DNA of 64,000 nt from Phlebotomus papatasi. Taxonomy: Eukaryota; Arthropoda; Insecta; Diptera; Psychodidae. Where the stretch lies: positions 23,064,001 to 23,128,000 of the forward strand of contig NC_077222.1 of assembly GCF_024763615.1 (NCBI RefSeq), in the 5' to 3' direction. Each line of letters starts with the position of its first letter. The first letter of the stretch is position 1. Under the pieces are notes generated by a model. That model was given only the letters and a program-made list of their open reading frames with translations, was not told the origin of the DNA and made no database searches. Positions 33,673 to 45,850 of this stretch are shown here, piece by piece. The translations under genes were made by a program, and so were the position numbers.

Positions 33673-34090
33673 TTTACTAACTGTCTTATCACACTTGCAC
33701 ATTAAAATTTTAATATGATTCACATTAATTGTCGCTGGTGAGAGTCCAAATGTGTAATTTGTGTGTTTGAATCATTTTATATTCAAAATTTGATCTATTT
33801 TTTGATAAAAAGGTAGACTTAGCCCGCAAAATTTGATATAAATTGATTTATAGCATTAATGCGAAAAATTAATGCGATTTTCTCTTTAATTTTTTAATGT
33901 GAAAAATATTTATGCTTTAGGTAAATTTAAACTTATTTTTGCAGGCCTAGTCCACTTCTTTATCAATAAATAGAAAAACCCCAAATATTAAGTGACTCAA
34001 AGACACAAATAACATATTTGGACGCTCACAAGCGACAATTAATGTGAATCACATTAAAATTTTAATGTGCAAGTGTGATAACGCCGTAAA
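33673..34090 (-). mobile_element. MITE-C copy 2 (inverted relative to copies 1 and 3)
   Basis: Ends near TTTACTAACTGTCTTATCAC and GTGATAACGCCGTAAA. Internal order is the reverse of copies 1 and 3: the AGACTTAGCCCGCAAAATTT block comes before the AAACTTATTTTTGCAGGCC block. About 418 bp, no ORF. Confidence 0.85.
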
Positions 34091-36349
34091 GGAGTCAAAT
34101 ACTCTTTTCTTTTTGGAGAATTCCCTTCCCATATCCCTTTTGGCTGTGAAAGAGTTAAAAAGATAAGTAAATGAGGAATAAAGCGATAAGGGATTTACAT
34201 TAATCGTCTCGTATAAGAAGGAAATCGCTTTCTTAGATCTTTTCACTACATACAAAAAAATCTAATAAATCAATGAGTAAAATTTTGAAAATATAATTCA
34301 ACATTTCCCAATTATCCCATATAGTTTAATGATCAGATCAAAAATCAAGCACAGGCATTAAAATTTAGACCTAATGTTAGCAGAGGATTATATGCCTAAA
34401 TGCGATATGGTTCATTTTTTATCGAACTTAAAAAAAAATATAAACGATAAAAAAAATTGTGGTGAGATAGGCTGAAAGATTGAGTACATTTGTTATTATT
34501 CAACATCAATTCTCACACACAAATCATACCGACACAGTCGGTAATCTCACCATCTTGAGAATGGATTAATAAAAAGTGAGTGAAAATTTAAAATTAATTG
34601 GAGCATCATTAATTACTAATGAGAGATGATGTGAAAGAAAAATTATCTCAAACAAGCAGTTAATTTTATCGACTTAGCAAGTTTCTGTTGAACAATTATC
34701 GCGTTCCATTTCATCTTTATTGTAACCAATTTGATACAAAAATAGATTTTTAGACTTCATCAAATCCCATATTACCAGGCCATTTCTTCTACCAATTGGA
34801 GAATCATCTACATAATATAATATTATTTTTCTCATTCTTTTATTTTACATTTTCCTTCAAGGTCTCTCTACATCTCTTTTTTTTCTATCTGCATTTAAAT
34901 ATTACCAAGAATAGTATGGTGCAATTAACAAGAAAAATCACTCTAGAAAAATTTATGTGCCGATAAATTCCTAAAGCTCATTATTAACCAATAAATTTAC
35001 TAACATCTCTAATAATAATTTCTAATATTTTTCCCTACCTTTTTTCGCTTTATTCATCATTATACTATATAGTCCTAAGCATAACACGTATTATATGCAT
35101 AATTTCTCATATAGATTCGCTCAGATGATTGCTTGTCTCCTTACAATTCCATAACCATGTGCGCCTTCCCCATTCGAAAATCTTTGTGTAAATGTATTTA
35201 AAAAAAAAATTAAGCAAAAGAGAAGAAGAATTAATTTATAAAACGCTGTAATGATGAAATTCTCTCCTCCATAGATTGATTAGTTGGCCAGAGAGTTGGA
35301 GGAGAGGTGCTCATCATGGTTTTGTGCGAAGGAATAAAAAGTTATTTATAATTTATATTATAATTTAGCTGCATACACATATCTTTTCCTCTGCTTTGAA
35401 TTGCTTCAATTGCCATATAGGCATTGAAGGTGTTGTATATTTTGAGATAGAAAGAAATTCGTATATATACAGCATCTTCAACCTGTGATCGCGTACACCT
35501 TTTGAGGAGATTGAGTAAGAAAGAGATTCATTTATCATAAGAGAGTTGAGACGATTAAAATCTAGAAAACACGTTAACATTCATGCCTCACGATTAATTA
35601 CACCGACCAACTCATATTATCAAGTGATTGCTATTGTGTACTATGGATATGTTTGGTCTCTCATGGAACTTATGACTTTTCCTTTACACCCAGCATTACA
35701 AAATATTCACATCACACTGAATAAATTGGCGGCGTGAAATTACAATTTACCTCCCATTCCCCTTTTGCAAACTTGGGGCTCTATTACTATTTCAATTTTA
35801 TGTATCTTTAATTGCTTACCCAATCATTATTCATTTGCATTCTTTCCCTATCACTGACTCACTGGCTTATCAGTGACACAGAGTAGAGAAGAAATTTATC
35901 AGAAGGAACTAAATCATGATTAAGGTAACAAAATCTGACTAAATATTAAAAATTCTAGTGAAAAAAAAAGATTTTTTTTAGAAGCCGGTTCGGGATTTGA
36001 TCAAGATATTTTTAAGAGCAAGCTCACTGTATTAAATCGGCAATGTGCTTTTTAGCATTGAGAGATAATCAAACGTTATTACAAAAGGATTTTGCGAACA
36101 CATCAACAAATCTTAAAAAAAAATGATAAACAATATCAGAAATAGCAGGAATAAACGGAGAAATTGTAAGTTTCGTACTTTGATTCAAACGTTACGAGTT
36201 CGAATCCGATTTAGGTTACCAAAAATTTTATAATAATTAATATTACAAATTCATATTCCAAGCAAAAAAAAATCAATTGAACTTTAAGATGCCTCTGACA
36301 ATAAATTATTCCATAAATTATTAAATTCAGACTTATTTAAGAATTCAAA
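34091..36349. other. Intronic stretch, mostly unrecognised
   Basis: AT-rich unique DNA. At about 36189-36207 ACGAGTTCGAATCCG is a good B-box match, but no A box or cloverleaf accompanies it convincingly; a possible SINE relic. Confidence 0.4.
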
Positions 36350-36541
36350 GGGGAAAATACTCTCCCTTCAAATAATATGAATTTCTTTTATTCTCCTTAA
36401 CCTAATAGGCTTACATATAATTATCAATAATTGATAAAAAGCTAACTAATATTTAATAAAAATGCGTAAGTCTATTAGAAAAAACAAAAGAAAATTCACA
36501 TTATCCGAAGGCAGGAACGTTCGAAAGGAGAATACTTTCCC
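36350..36541. mobile_element. MITE-B copy 3
   Basis: GGGGAAAATACTCTCCCTTC at the left and AGGAGAATACTTTCCC at the right. The left arm lacks part of the AACGTTCATGCCTTCG segment seen in other copies, making this the shortest copy (192 bp). Confidence 0.8.
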
Positions 36542-36603
36542 ATATTATTGTCTATTTCAAAAGTGTCGCGAAGGGGTTAATCTGCTCTTAATAACTGATA
36601 ATA

Positions 36604-37049
36604 GGGTAAGGTTTCAGGCTTCGCACACACTCTAGCTTCAAGCACTTCATATTTTTCCAACATTTTTTTCTAAAAAATACGTGACTTAAGAATATTTTTT
36701 AAAATATTTATATTGCTATAAATAGGTCAGATTCATTAAACAGTGAGAGAAATCCGAAAAAGTTAAAATAACATTCCGGAAATGTTTATTTTACCCTACA
36801 GTACTGATCCGAAATCGGTGTAAATATTATGGTGTATTATGGATTAAATTTACCCTTTTTCATGTTAATTTTACCCTTAAAAAGGTGTAAAATTAACATT
36901 AAAAAATGTTGATATATTTTTACACCTGAAAAGCGTTAAAATTATGAGGAAAAAAAGTTAATCGCACCCTTATTTTCTCAGTGAAGGAATATGGGAAAAA
37001 TATGAAGTGTTCAAAGGCAGAGTGTGTGCGAAGCTTGGAAGCCTTACTC
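36604..37049. mobile_element. Element R copy 1, split by MITE-A
   Basis: GGGTAAGGTTTCAGGCTTCG at the left and right-end complement GAGTAAGGCTTCCAAGCTTC, both next to TA. CACACACTCT and CACTTCATATTTTTCC occur in both arms. MITE-A copy 3 lies inside at 36741-36983. R copy 2 (46257-46406) shows the undisturbed centre. Confidence 0.7.
36741..36983 (-). mobile_element. MITE-A copy 3
   Basis: CAGTGAGAGAAATCCGAAAA to TATTTTCTCAGTG, AA on both sides. Comparison with R copy 2 (TTCCTTTATTGAATCTGACC, inverted) gives an empty site with 2 fewer bases, supporting a 2-bp duplication. Confidence 0.9.
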
Positions 37050-37527
37050 TATTCCTCGAAAAAATCATTTAATACTAAGAAACAGACAGACACAAATTAA
37101 AAGAAAAAGTAAGCCAGGACACAAACCAAATTCTGATCACAGTAATAAGGAAAAATCTCAACGTTTATGTAAGTCAATTGTGTGCTCATTCATGATAATT
37201 TTTTTTTTTAAGCTTACTTTGCATTCATTTTCCAGAAAAAATTTCGGATCTAAAAAGTAATCAAAGTTGTTCATAGTAAAGGAAGTAAGTAAATTTGTAT
37301 GGTATGTGTCTCAGCTGAACTAATTTTTGTACGGTATTCTAACTCACTTTTTCTCCATATTTTTTACCAATTAGTCTAATTTTCTGATGTTATTTACGTA
37401 TACAAACTCAAAATGCGTAAAATTATTTAAAAAAAATATCTTTGACACCAAGCATTAGAACGAATAAAGTATTTTAGAGCGCAAAGATACATTTTACAGT
37501 ACAAAAACACGAAAAAGACTTTTTTAA

Positions 37528-37640
37528 AGGAGAATTAAAACACGGATAGACCTTTAAGCTTTTCTCTCCTTTTTTTCTCCTCTAGTAAGGAGATAAAAGG
37601 AGAGAAAAGCTTAAAGGTCAATCCGTGTTTTAATTTCCCC
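37528..37640. repeat. Nearly perfect 113-bp hairpin
   Basis: Arm GGAGAATTAAAACACGGATA then GACCTTTAAGCTTTTCTCTC is mirrored by GAGAGAAAAGCTTAAAGGTC then AATCCGTGTTTTAATTTCCC. Stem of about 45 bp with few mismatches and a loop of about 20 bases. No other copy in the window. Confidence 0.8.
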
Positions 37641-38784
37641 ATAATCCAGTAGTAACCGAATTCTTTTGACTTTTTTTTAATTTCCTATTATAAAAAATCG
37701 TTCTTTCCTCGATTAAAATGCATTCTTGAAGAGAACTGTTCCAAAACCGCTGCAAAGATTTATGAAAAAAAAATTAAGAAAATTTCCAAAATTTCATATT
37801 CAACACTAAACCTACCAAAACCCGGTCAAATTGACCGGTTTAAAATTAACACATATTTGAATAGGACAATGTCACTATAAAAGTTTATGAATTTCTTAAA
37901 ATATGCATGTAATATGTTTTTCAATGTTTCAACTTTAATTTTTTGCTCTTTTCCAAGACAAATTTGTTGAGTATCCTACCCTACTGCGGTTTCTCATTTG
38001 ATCGAAAAACGACCAAAAACGCTCGGTAGGTTAAGTGTTAAAAAAAAATTAATTTTGACTGATTGCTTTAATTTCAGAAAGTCATACAATATCGGAATGT
38101 ATATTCTGAAACTTTAAACATGAAGAAAACATGCTTATAGTTCAGGTAAATAGCAAAATCCAAAAAAACTTAATTGAAATATAGGGGCAAGTTCCTCTAT
38201 CATAGCACAGTTGTAACAAAGAAAATTTGAGAAAGTTTCCTAAATTTCATGAATTTATTGAAATAAGGTGAACTCTGGACAACTATAAATAGGAGATGGA
38301 AAATAGGCGAAAAATCAACTTTTACAATTAAAAATTAAAAAAAAAAACAATTAAAGAGCGTATAGCCCATTTGAGAATTGTTAACCCAGTTGTCACAAAT
38401 ACCCTTAAAATTTCCCCAAATTTTTTCTAAAGTTTTAAAAGTATTTAAGTGAGTCTAGTCAAGCCTTATGGCGTCTACACACTACAAGCAATTTAAGAAA
38501 GGTTTTTTTTTTTCAAATTGCTCCTGTTCTGGTGTGTAAGGGCCTTTACGTAATTGACATCTAAAAGTCCATTTCGCATTAAATTATTATAATAAAAGGT
38601 TTGTCAACGACAAAAAAACTGGATATTTTTAAAAATTTGTAACAAAATCTTTTAGGTTGAAAAATTAAAAATTTTGCAACTGTAGCTTCACATTTTAATA
38701 AGATAAAACTCTATCTATCGGAAATGGAAAATCTAACTATTAATTGAAAAAAAAAACATTAATTTAGCATGATAAAGAAATCTA
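37641..38784. other. Intronic stretch, nothing recognised
   Basis: AT-rich. ACCGGTCAATTTGACCGGTT-like local palindrome at about 37823-37844 (CGGTCAAATTGACCG). No gene or repeat partner. Confidence 0.4.
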
Positions 38785-38996
38785 GGGGAAACTGGGGCAC
38801 CACCAAACACGGGGTACCACCAAACAGTAATTTTTATTTCTAAACTACTTGGACTATCTCGATCATTCCTTCAGTGGACAAGCATCCCTATAGTGCCTAT
38901 AAATTCCTATCGGTCTTATCCTCTGAAGTCGAATATCCGTTTAAAAAATCGCAGTGTTTGGTGGTACCCCGTGTTTGGTGGTGCCCCAGTTTCCCC
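38785..38996. mobile_element. MITE-E copy 2
   Basis: Same ends and length (212 bp) as copy 1, flanked by TA. Internal CTACTTGGACTATCTC and TCAGTGGACAAGCATCCC agree closely with copy 1. CGGGGTACCACCAAAC adds a second CACCACCAAAC step within the arm. Confidence 0.9.
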
Positions 38997-41062
38997 TAAT
39001 CGAGAAATACTCAAAAGATCGTGTATAGATCCATGAAGCAATGAAGAATCTCTGAAAGCGATTAAAACCCCCTACTCAAGCGATAATTTCTTTTGAACCT
39101 TTAAAACGTATAGGTCAGGTCTTTGATTGATGGAGTTACAAGTTTATTTATTATGATTATTTATCCACATATACACCATTGAGACAGACAACAACAATGG
39201 ACAAAAAAAAAGTTTATACAGACGCCTTTTTACGCGCCACGAGATTATTATTATTTAACTGTATCAAAAGAAGAGGCCAAAAGATCCATTTTCATCGTAT
39301 CGATCAAGTTCAACCAAGAGCCAAAGCAATCAAAACGTGCAATTAATTAAATTTTTTATACCCTTTTCACTCAAATCACCAAATACATCTCTCACACCAG
39401 CATCTCAGGAGGGATATTCAAGTTTTAAGAGTAAAAAAAAACCTCATCAATTCACCTCGATGATTAGCCCATGAAATGCCTTACATCAATTAATAATGAG
39501 AGTTTGAAAGAATAATTTGAGATGATTATTGGATTCAATCAAAAGGCAAATATTTCACTATTTTTGCATAGATGAGTGTGAATAGAAAAGAATATTTTTT
39601 TTATATATATTTATATATCTCTTAAATCATCTCAACTCTTGCAGTGCTTTTTGAAATGCTTTTGAAGAATTTTAATATCTCCCTTTTGGCTTCCCCATAA
39701 CATAATCTTTTTGCCATGTTGGGAGGATTTTGCGGCAAATGCCTCAAAGATCAAAAACAACGGGCAATATTTTGATTTACATTTCGTCATTTCAGCTACC
39801 ACCCCTCCACCCTCCGCCCTTCAATAATAAAATGACCCTCCCGGTATATTCCTTCATTGCTTTATGTTGATGATCACGTTTGATGCACTTTTTATTCTTC
39901 ACCTTCTACTTCACCTCAAAAACATTTTGTATATACATAAAGTCTCAACTTGGCTGGACCTTTTATCCCCAACACATATAAGAGAAACTTGGAAAATGGC
40001 TTTAAGAAGAAATTTCTGATGCACACACATTGATTGATTTGAATTTGACACGCCTATCATAAAGTATTGTGTACCATCAAGTTGCGAAGGTGCCTTCGTC
40101 TTAGTCTCTCTCTCTCGCAGAATAGTCGCAACCCGCGCAAATTATTCGCACAGTTCGAATTGCAGGTTATACCGCTCGACCAGAAGAGCGTCCATCAAAA
40201 AATATGATCATAAATAATTCAGTCAGATATAAAAGTTGTTTCTGATTTGTCTTCTCTCTTTAATTCACAACACGCTGTGTTATACTACAAAAATCCCCCC
40301 TTTTACAAGAACCGCAACACACTGGGTCAAATGGACCAGATAACCCCACCTCTAACCTATAACAAAATACTTAGGAAAAGCAAGACTAAAAACAAAATAA
40401 AAGAATCACTGTGAATAGGAAATAAAAGGTATTATTGTAAATAAATGCAGAGTAATTGCTTAATATTGGAGGTCATTGTAGAAAAAGCTGTCTCAATATG
40501 CAAATGATATGTAAACATCATTCATTTTCGATTCAAGAACATCGACAATACAAACGAAACATTATTCTTCAGACAACTGAATTATTGAATCTTCTCCAGT
40601 AACTAAAGGATTTCAATACACTAACCATATTTTTTCTCTTTAAACAAAATTGTTGGTGAATATTCTCACCAAAGGATTCAGTTCTCACGATAAGGCTTAA
40701 AAATGAAATATTAAATGTGAGGTTATGCTGAAAATGACCTAGAAAATTTAAAATACAATCTGAGGGATCAGAAATAATCAAAATTTCTGCAATGTGTCCC
40801 AAAGAATCAATTACCTTGGTAAGTTTTGAGAAAGATTTCGATATGTTAAGATTTCACTACCAAATGTCAGGTTAAGTATATCATAACCTAAAAAAAAATA
40901 GAAAAACATCAGGGACCTAAACAATCTAGCTCTATAATGTGTCCACCGCCGTCTTAGAAATCCAAGCAACAAAAAAGAATTATCTCACGGTTAAATATAG
41001 TGAAAATTGTCACGTTCTAATAAAACATAACTTTAGCAACTTTTCATAGTGCAAAATTACTC
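38997..41062. other. Intronic stretch with a small GC-richer patch
   Basis: Mostly AT-rich. At 40085-40195 a GC-richer patch (GTGCCTTCGTCTTAGTCTCT, CGCAACCCGCGCAAATTATT, ATACCGCTCGACCAGAAGAG) follows a CT run ending in CGCAG. It has no long frame. A TATAAAAG lies at about 40230. It could be a regulatory element; unproven. Confidence 0.35.
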
Positions 41063-41478
41063 TTTACGGCGTTATCACACTGGCACATTAAAATTTTAAT
41101 GTGATTCACATTAATTGTCGCTTGTGAGCGTCCAAATATGTTATTTGTGTCTTTGAGTCACTTAATATTTGGGTTTTTTTTTATTTATTGATAAAGAAGT
41201 GGACTTGGCCTGCAAAAATAAGTTTAAATTTACCTAAAGCATAAATATTTTTCACATTAAAAAATTAAAGAGAAAATCGCATTAATTTTTCGCATTAATG
41301 CTATAAATCAAATTATATCAAATTTTGCGGGCCAAGTCTACCTTTTTATCTACAAATAGATCAAATTTTGAATATAAAATGATTCAGACACACAAATTAC
41401 ACATTTGGACTCTCACCAGCGACAATTAATGTGAATCATATTAAAATTTTAATGTGCAAGTGTCATGACACAGTGAAA
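41063..41478 (+). mobile_element. MITE-C copy 3
   Basis: TTTACGGCGTTATCACACTG at the left, right-end complement TTTCACTGTGTCATGACACT. Same orientation as copy 1, about 416 bp, very similar inner text. Confidence 0.85.
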
Positions 41479-41489
41479 GTCATAAAATC

Positions 41490-41770
41490 GGGTCCCGGTC
41501 AAAATCCCGAAAGCCATAATCCCGAATGGACTAAAATCCCGAATTCTTAAAAGTGTCATAGCTACTCCCACGATTGTACCTGTGCTTGCTGGAGGCAATG
41601 GGACATCTTCTGTGTCTTGGGAAATTATTCTAAACATTTTCTTTCACATAATTTAATCCCGTTCAGGATTTCAAACATTTGGGATTTTGGATTTCGGGAT
41701 TTTGGCTTTCGAGATTTTGGACTTTTCGGAATTTTGGCGTTTGGGATTTTGGCTTTCGGGATTTTGGCTG
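41490..41770. repeat. Inverted clusters of a 15-mer GGGATTTTGGCTTTC
   Basis: On the right (41674-41770) GGGATTTTGG recurs in variants: GGGATTTTGGATTTC, GGGATTTTGGCTTTC, GAGATTTTGGACTTT, GGGATTTTGGCTTTC. On the left (41498-41545) the complement appears as AAAATCCCGAAAGCC, TAATCCCGAATGG, AAAATCCCGAATTC. Likely a MITE with tandemly expanded subterminal repeats, adjacent to MITE-C copy 3. Confidence 0.6.
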
Positions 41771-41984
41771 CCACCGATAAAAACATAACCTTCAGGAACT
41801 ATAGTTAATATTTCTGATGAAAATTCTCATCAGTCTGAACCTGCTTTCAGGCCAAAACCCTGGAACGTTCCTTTCGCTTTATGATTGCAGAGATACATGC
41901 AATGTTTTTTTTGTTCTAATATAGAATAGACTAGTTCATAACGTGCTCTAAATGGGAATTTTTCATAACTTTATATGGGAAATA

Positions 41985-42460
41985 CTGAATTTTAGAAGCC
42001 AAACGGTTGGAGATAGAGACTTAGAACCTTCGCAGGACCCTCGTAAGTTATGGCTTCTGCATCATTAACATGTCTTTAATTTTCCTCCACATCTGCTCTT
42101 CCTCTGCAAAACCACGTTTTTTGGCGGACATATCGTCCACATTCGAAAATCCTATTGAATTATTCTAAAAACGGTTCTTCAAGGTCAAAGGTTTAAAAGG
42201 CTCTAGAGAGCGTACTTCTCAACCTAAGGCATTCTTGTTTGGGAACATTCTCGTTAGCAAGGTTTTGGAATTTCTGATAAGTCTAAACCAGATCGATTCG
42301 ATTATTAACGCGATTATAAACTGATTATTATTTTTTGTCCGAAAATAAGTTCTATTACTTCTAAGCTATCTAAGTGGATATTTTGAAGAATGAATGGGTG
42401 TTTTTTTATAAAAAGGGTTCAAATCGGTCGAGAATCGGTAATCTGTAAGTAACGAATATA
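41985..42460 (+). repeat. Repeat K copy 3
   Basis: AAACGGTTGGAGATAGAG, CTCTAGAGAGCGTACTTCTC, CAAGGTTTTGGAATTTCTGA, GGGTTCAAATCGGTCGAGAA match K1 and K2. Preserves the site where K2 carries MITE-A. Confidence 0.5.
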
Positions 42461-42817
42461 AGTTTTAATAAAATCCATTTGGCGTAGGTTCTGAATTAGG
42501 TTATTCTACCCTACCCCAAATGACTTTTTTAGTACATTACTATTCTGGATACTAAGTATTTGTTTATGTAGAAGCAAATTTTATTTAGGTAATTGAATTA
42601 ATCAAAAATTTAATAATCAATTTAATAATCAAAAAATTGAATTAATTCAGAAATTTTCTCAAAAGTTTCCAAAATTTCGAAATTTTAATGGGACTAATGT
42701 TGACGAACAACCAATTGGCAAAATATCCCAACCATTTTACTCATAATTTCACAGAAATATAAATATTTCATAAATGTTTCAGAGTTAAAATGTAATGTAT
42801 ATCAACGGAAATGAATT

Positions 42818-43069
42818 CACTGAGAGAAATCCGAAAAAGTTAAAATAAATAAATAAATAAATAAATAAATTTACCCTGCAGTATTGATCCGAAATCGGTG
42901 TAAATATTACCCTTTCTAGATGTATTGGGGGTTAAAGTTACCCTTTTTCATATTAACTTTACCCTTAAAAAGGTGTAAAATTAACATTAAAAAATGTTGA
43001 TATACTTTTACACCTAAAAAGTGTTAGGTATGAGGAAAAAAAGTTAATCGCACCCTATTTTTTTCAGTG
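42818..43069 (-). mobile_element. MITE-A copy 4 with AAAT microsatellite
   Basis: CACTGAGAGAAATCCGAAAA to TTTTTTTCAGTG, TT on both sides. An AAAT run of about seven units at 42845-42872 replaces the usual CATTCCGGAAATGTT segment. Confidence 0.85.
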
Positions 43070-44525
43070 TTAGCACGTCAAATTTGAAGTTGATTTATTA
43101 GTGAAGATTAGGATTACATTTAGTTAAACACATAACTTAAAGGGCTAAGCTCGAGTTTTGTATTGCCCTGAATTATTTATATGGGGGTCCACTGATAATC
43201 CCAAATGGTTATCTCATACAGTTTGGCCTCTGTAAACAATGAATTGTAGAATTATATTGCCCCCTTTTCCTTGTTTAAAATACCATCAATTTAGAGGCAA
43301 TAGTGACATAAGGATCTGATTTTGAGAACACAAGAAACCGTTAAAATACGATAATATTGAGTGCTAATCGCTGTAGACCAAGTGGCCTAATCAGAAGATA
43401 GAAGAGGGATTCCAAAGACTGAATCTCTACCCATTTCTGGAGGAGAGAAACCTCTGGCAAAAGTCATTCAGCTAGTCAAGGCAGAACCTCCAACACGCAA
43501 TGGACAAACACGAGAGACTCCATGGGCAAAAGAATAGCATTGTCAGACGCCAATTCACCAGCATTTCCGTATAGTCTGTGTGTGAGATGTGAAAGAAGTC
43601 ATTGGAGATCTCAAAGAAGTGTGTTGTTTACTTTGATTTAATTATGTCCATAATTTGAGGATCAACCGAGCCACCAAACAGCTACCGTAGGTTGAATCTT
43701 CAGAATTATAACCATCATTGACTCAGCACTTTATCCCCAGTCAGATCCACTTGTAACCATCCTCACACCATCCACTCTCTCCATATCTGTGCCTCAAACA
43801 CAATTGAGAAGCATCATCCCAGCATAAATTAAATTATAAGCCCGAGATGGTTATAAATCAGTTCATCGAGAGCTCTGTGACTCGACATCTTTTTTCTCAC
43901 CCATTCAACAATTCTTTTGCCCCCCCCCCCCCTTTAACACCCCCCTGCTATTCCCCCTTTTGTAAAACGCACGCAGACACAATAAATAAAATATTGGGTG
44001 TATGATATTTTCTCTCAAAATATCAACCATTGAATTGCTCAACAGTTGAGAGTGAATGCTTGTTTGTCGTGTGATTGAATTGTTAATAAATTTTATTGGA
44101 GTGCCACCAACAGAATATAGGAAGATCACAGGGGAGTACTTAGGAGATCAAACTAACCTCAAAGAAAAAAATAATAGTTGCATTTATATTTTCAAAATTA
44201 CAATTACTACCATACATTTTAAGACAAGCACGTAGTAAGTTGACTTTTTTTATATGGAGCTATTTGAAGCCAATTCCTTAAATTGATCTCGGATTCAGCT
44301 CACAGTACTCCGAGGAAAAAATGTATTTAAACAAAAATTTAGTATATTTATCCTTCGACGCGGTAAGGGATCTTATAATACGAAAAAGCTTCTCAATTCT
44401 TAGATATTTAGCGTAACGGTCGCGAGTGCAAAAAAAATCCCGTATAAATTTAAATCGAAGTATGAGAAAGTGGCTTCATATTTCAGGCAACTTGCCAGGG
44501 GCTAGTTTTGAGATATTCCCAGGAA
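43070..44525. other. Intronic stretch with a poly-C tract
   Basis: About 43370-43640 is less AT-rich but has no recognisable frame or repeat partner. A run of 14 C lies at 43919-43932, followed by further C-rich text. Nothing else supported. Confidence 0.4.
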
Positions 44526-45850
44526 TATAACCTATAAATATTTCATCAAAATTGTCTAAGCATAAAATTGTTTTTTAGTTTTTCAATAAAATTTAATTGC
44601 TTTTCAAATCGAACCTAAGATTTTCCGGTTTTATCATTAAAAAAATCCCATTACCATGAAAACCTGTATTTATGTGGAGCATAACCTAATAAATTCTGTA
44701 TATTTTTCACTTTTGTGATAATTATGACAAAGCTGATCATAGAAGCATTGCAAATAATAGAAATATAATTCACAATGCTTTTGAATATTGAGAGACAAAA
44801 CATTAAAAAAAATTAACTATATACCCATCTGACACAGGGTGAGGGGGACCCATCATTGAGCTATTAATACCCTGCTTTAGGCACTATTTTAGTCCTCATT
44901 GGTAAGATCTAAGTAGTAGGTCCGAATTAAGGACTGAATTTTGTCACTTGCATCAATGACGGTCGAATGAAACTGGCAAATGCACCCCCTGATTTCATAA
45001 CATAACCCAACCTAACATAAACATAACATAACCTAACCTATAAATTGTGTTAATTTTCTAATACCACAAAAACATATTTCATACAGTTTTGTTACTATGT
45101 CCGTAACTTATGCTTGAATTCTCATCCCATCTAAAAAAAAATCTAAAGAACTAAAGATCGTTACATTTTAATCCTCATAATAGATACCATTTCTACACAA
45201 TTTTGCTACATACAACATAACCTGTAAATTCTGCAATTTATTTATTTTAACTAACTCAGAGAATTATATTGGTTCTTGTTCTATAATTTTTTTCAAGAGT
45301 TTAATTATGAAATTGAGGTTGTACTGCACATATAATCACAATTACAAAAAACTATAATCTTTACAGTGATTTAATGTAAAGAAAGACACAGGACACTAAA
45401 GCATTTTTGGTTAGGATTTTCTTTTAAAATTTTGAATAAATAAACAAAATGAATTCGATCACTTTAGTTATTTTTTAACCACATTTCAACACGATACGAG
45501 TTGATTTACTAAATTTACTAAATTTTGATTTCAGATTCTAGCCATGTCAAGACGCCTTCTCGAATGCTCGCTAAATCCTAAAGAGGTTAGACTTTACATA
45601 ACCTCAAATTTTCAAATAATCACTTGACCGGACAAATCCATAAGGTGCATCATATTACATATTGACGATTTATGTTTAAGATTTTACTGAATAAATCTCT
45701 CTTAACTATTTCTAAATTAACTAAATAAAAAATCTCGACTAAAATCATCGTAGAACAAATAGGCGATTACAAGAAATTTCGTATCAATGTTTGACATAAC
45801 CTATAAATTTGGTGTATTTTACAATCTCCTGAAAATAATGACAGGGAGGT
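44526..45850. repeat. Weak, decayed array of ATAACCTATAAATT blocks
   Basis: ATAACCTATAAATT and variants lie at about 44526, 44681, 45028, 45217, 45598 and 45796 (gaps 155, 347, 189, 381, 198). Some also share TTCTGTATATTTTTCACTTT or GGTGTATTTTAC, and ATAATTATGAC or ATAATGACAGG, downstream. Fits one or two units of about 170-195 bp per gap. Similar GAGGTTAT text occurs at 61826 and 62013. Confidence 0.4.

Noticed and set aside
41617..41808. Frame encoding a repetitive FGIL/DFGFR-rich peptide
   Set aside because: It is simply the translation of the 15-mer GGGATTTTGGCTTTC repeat.
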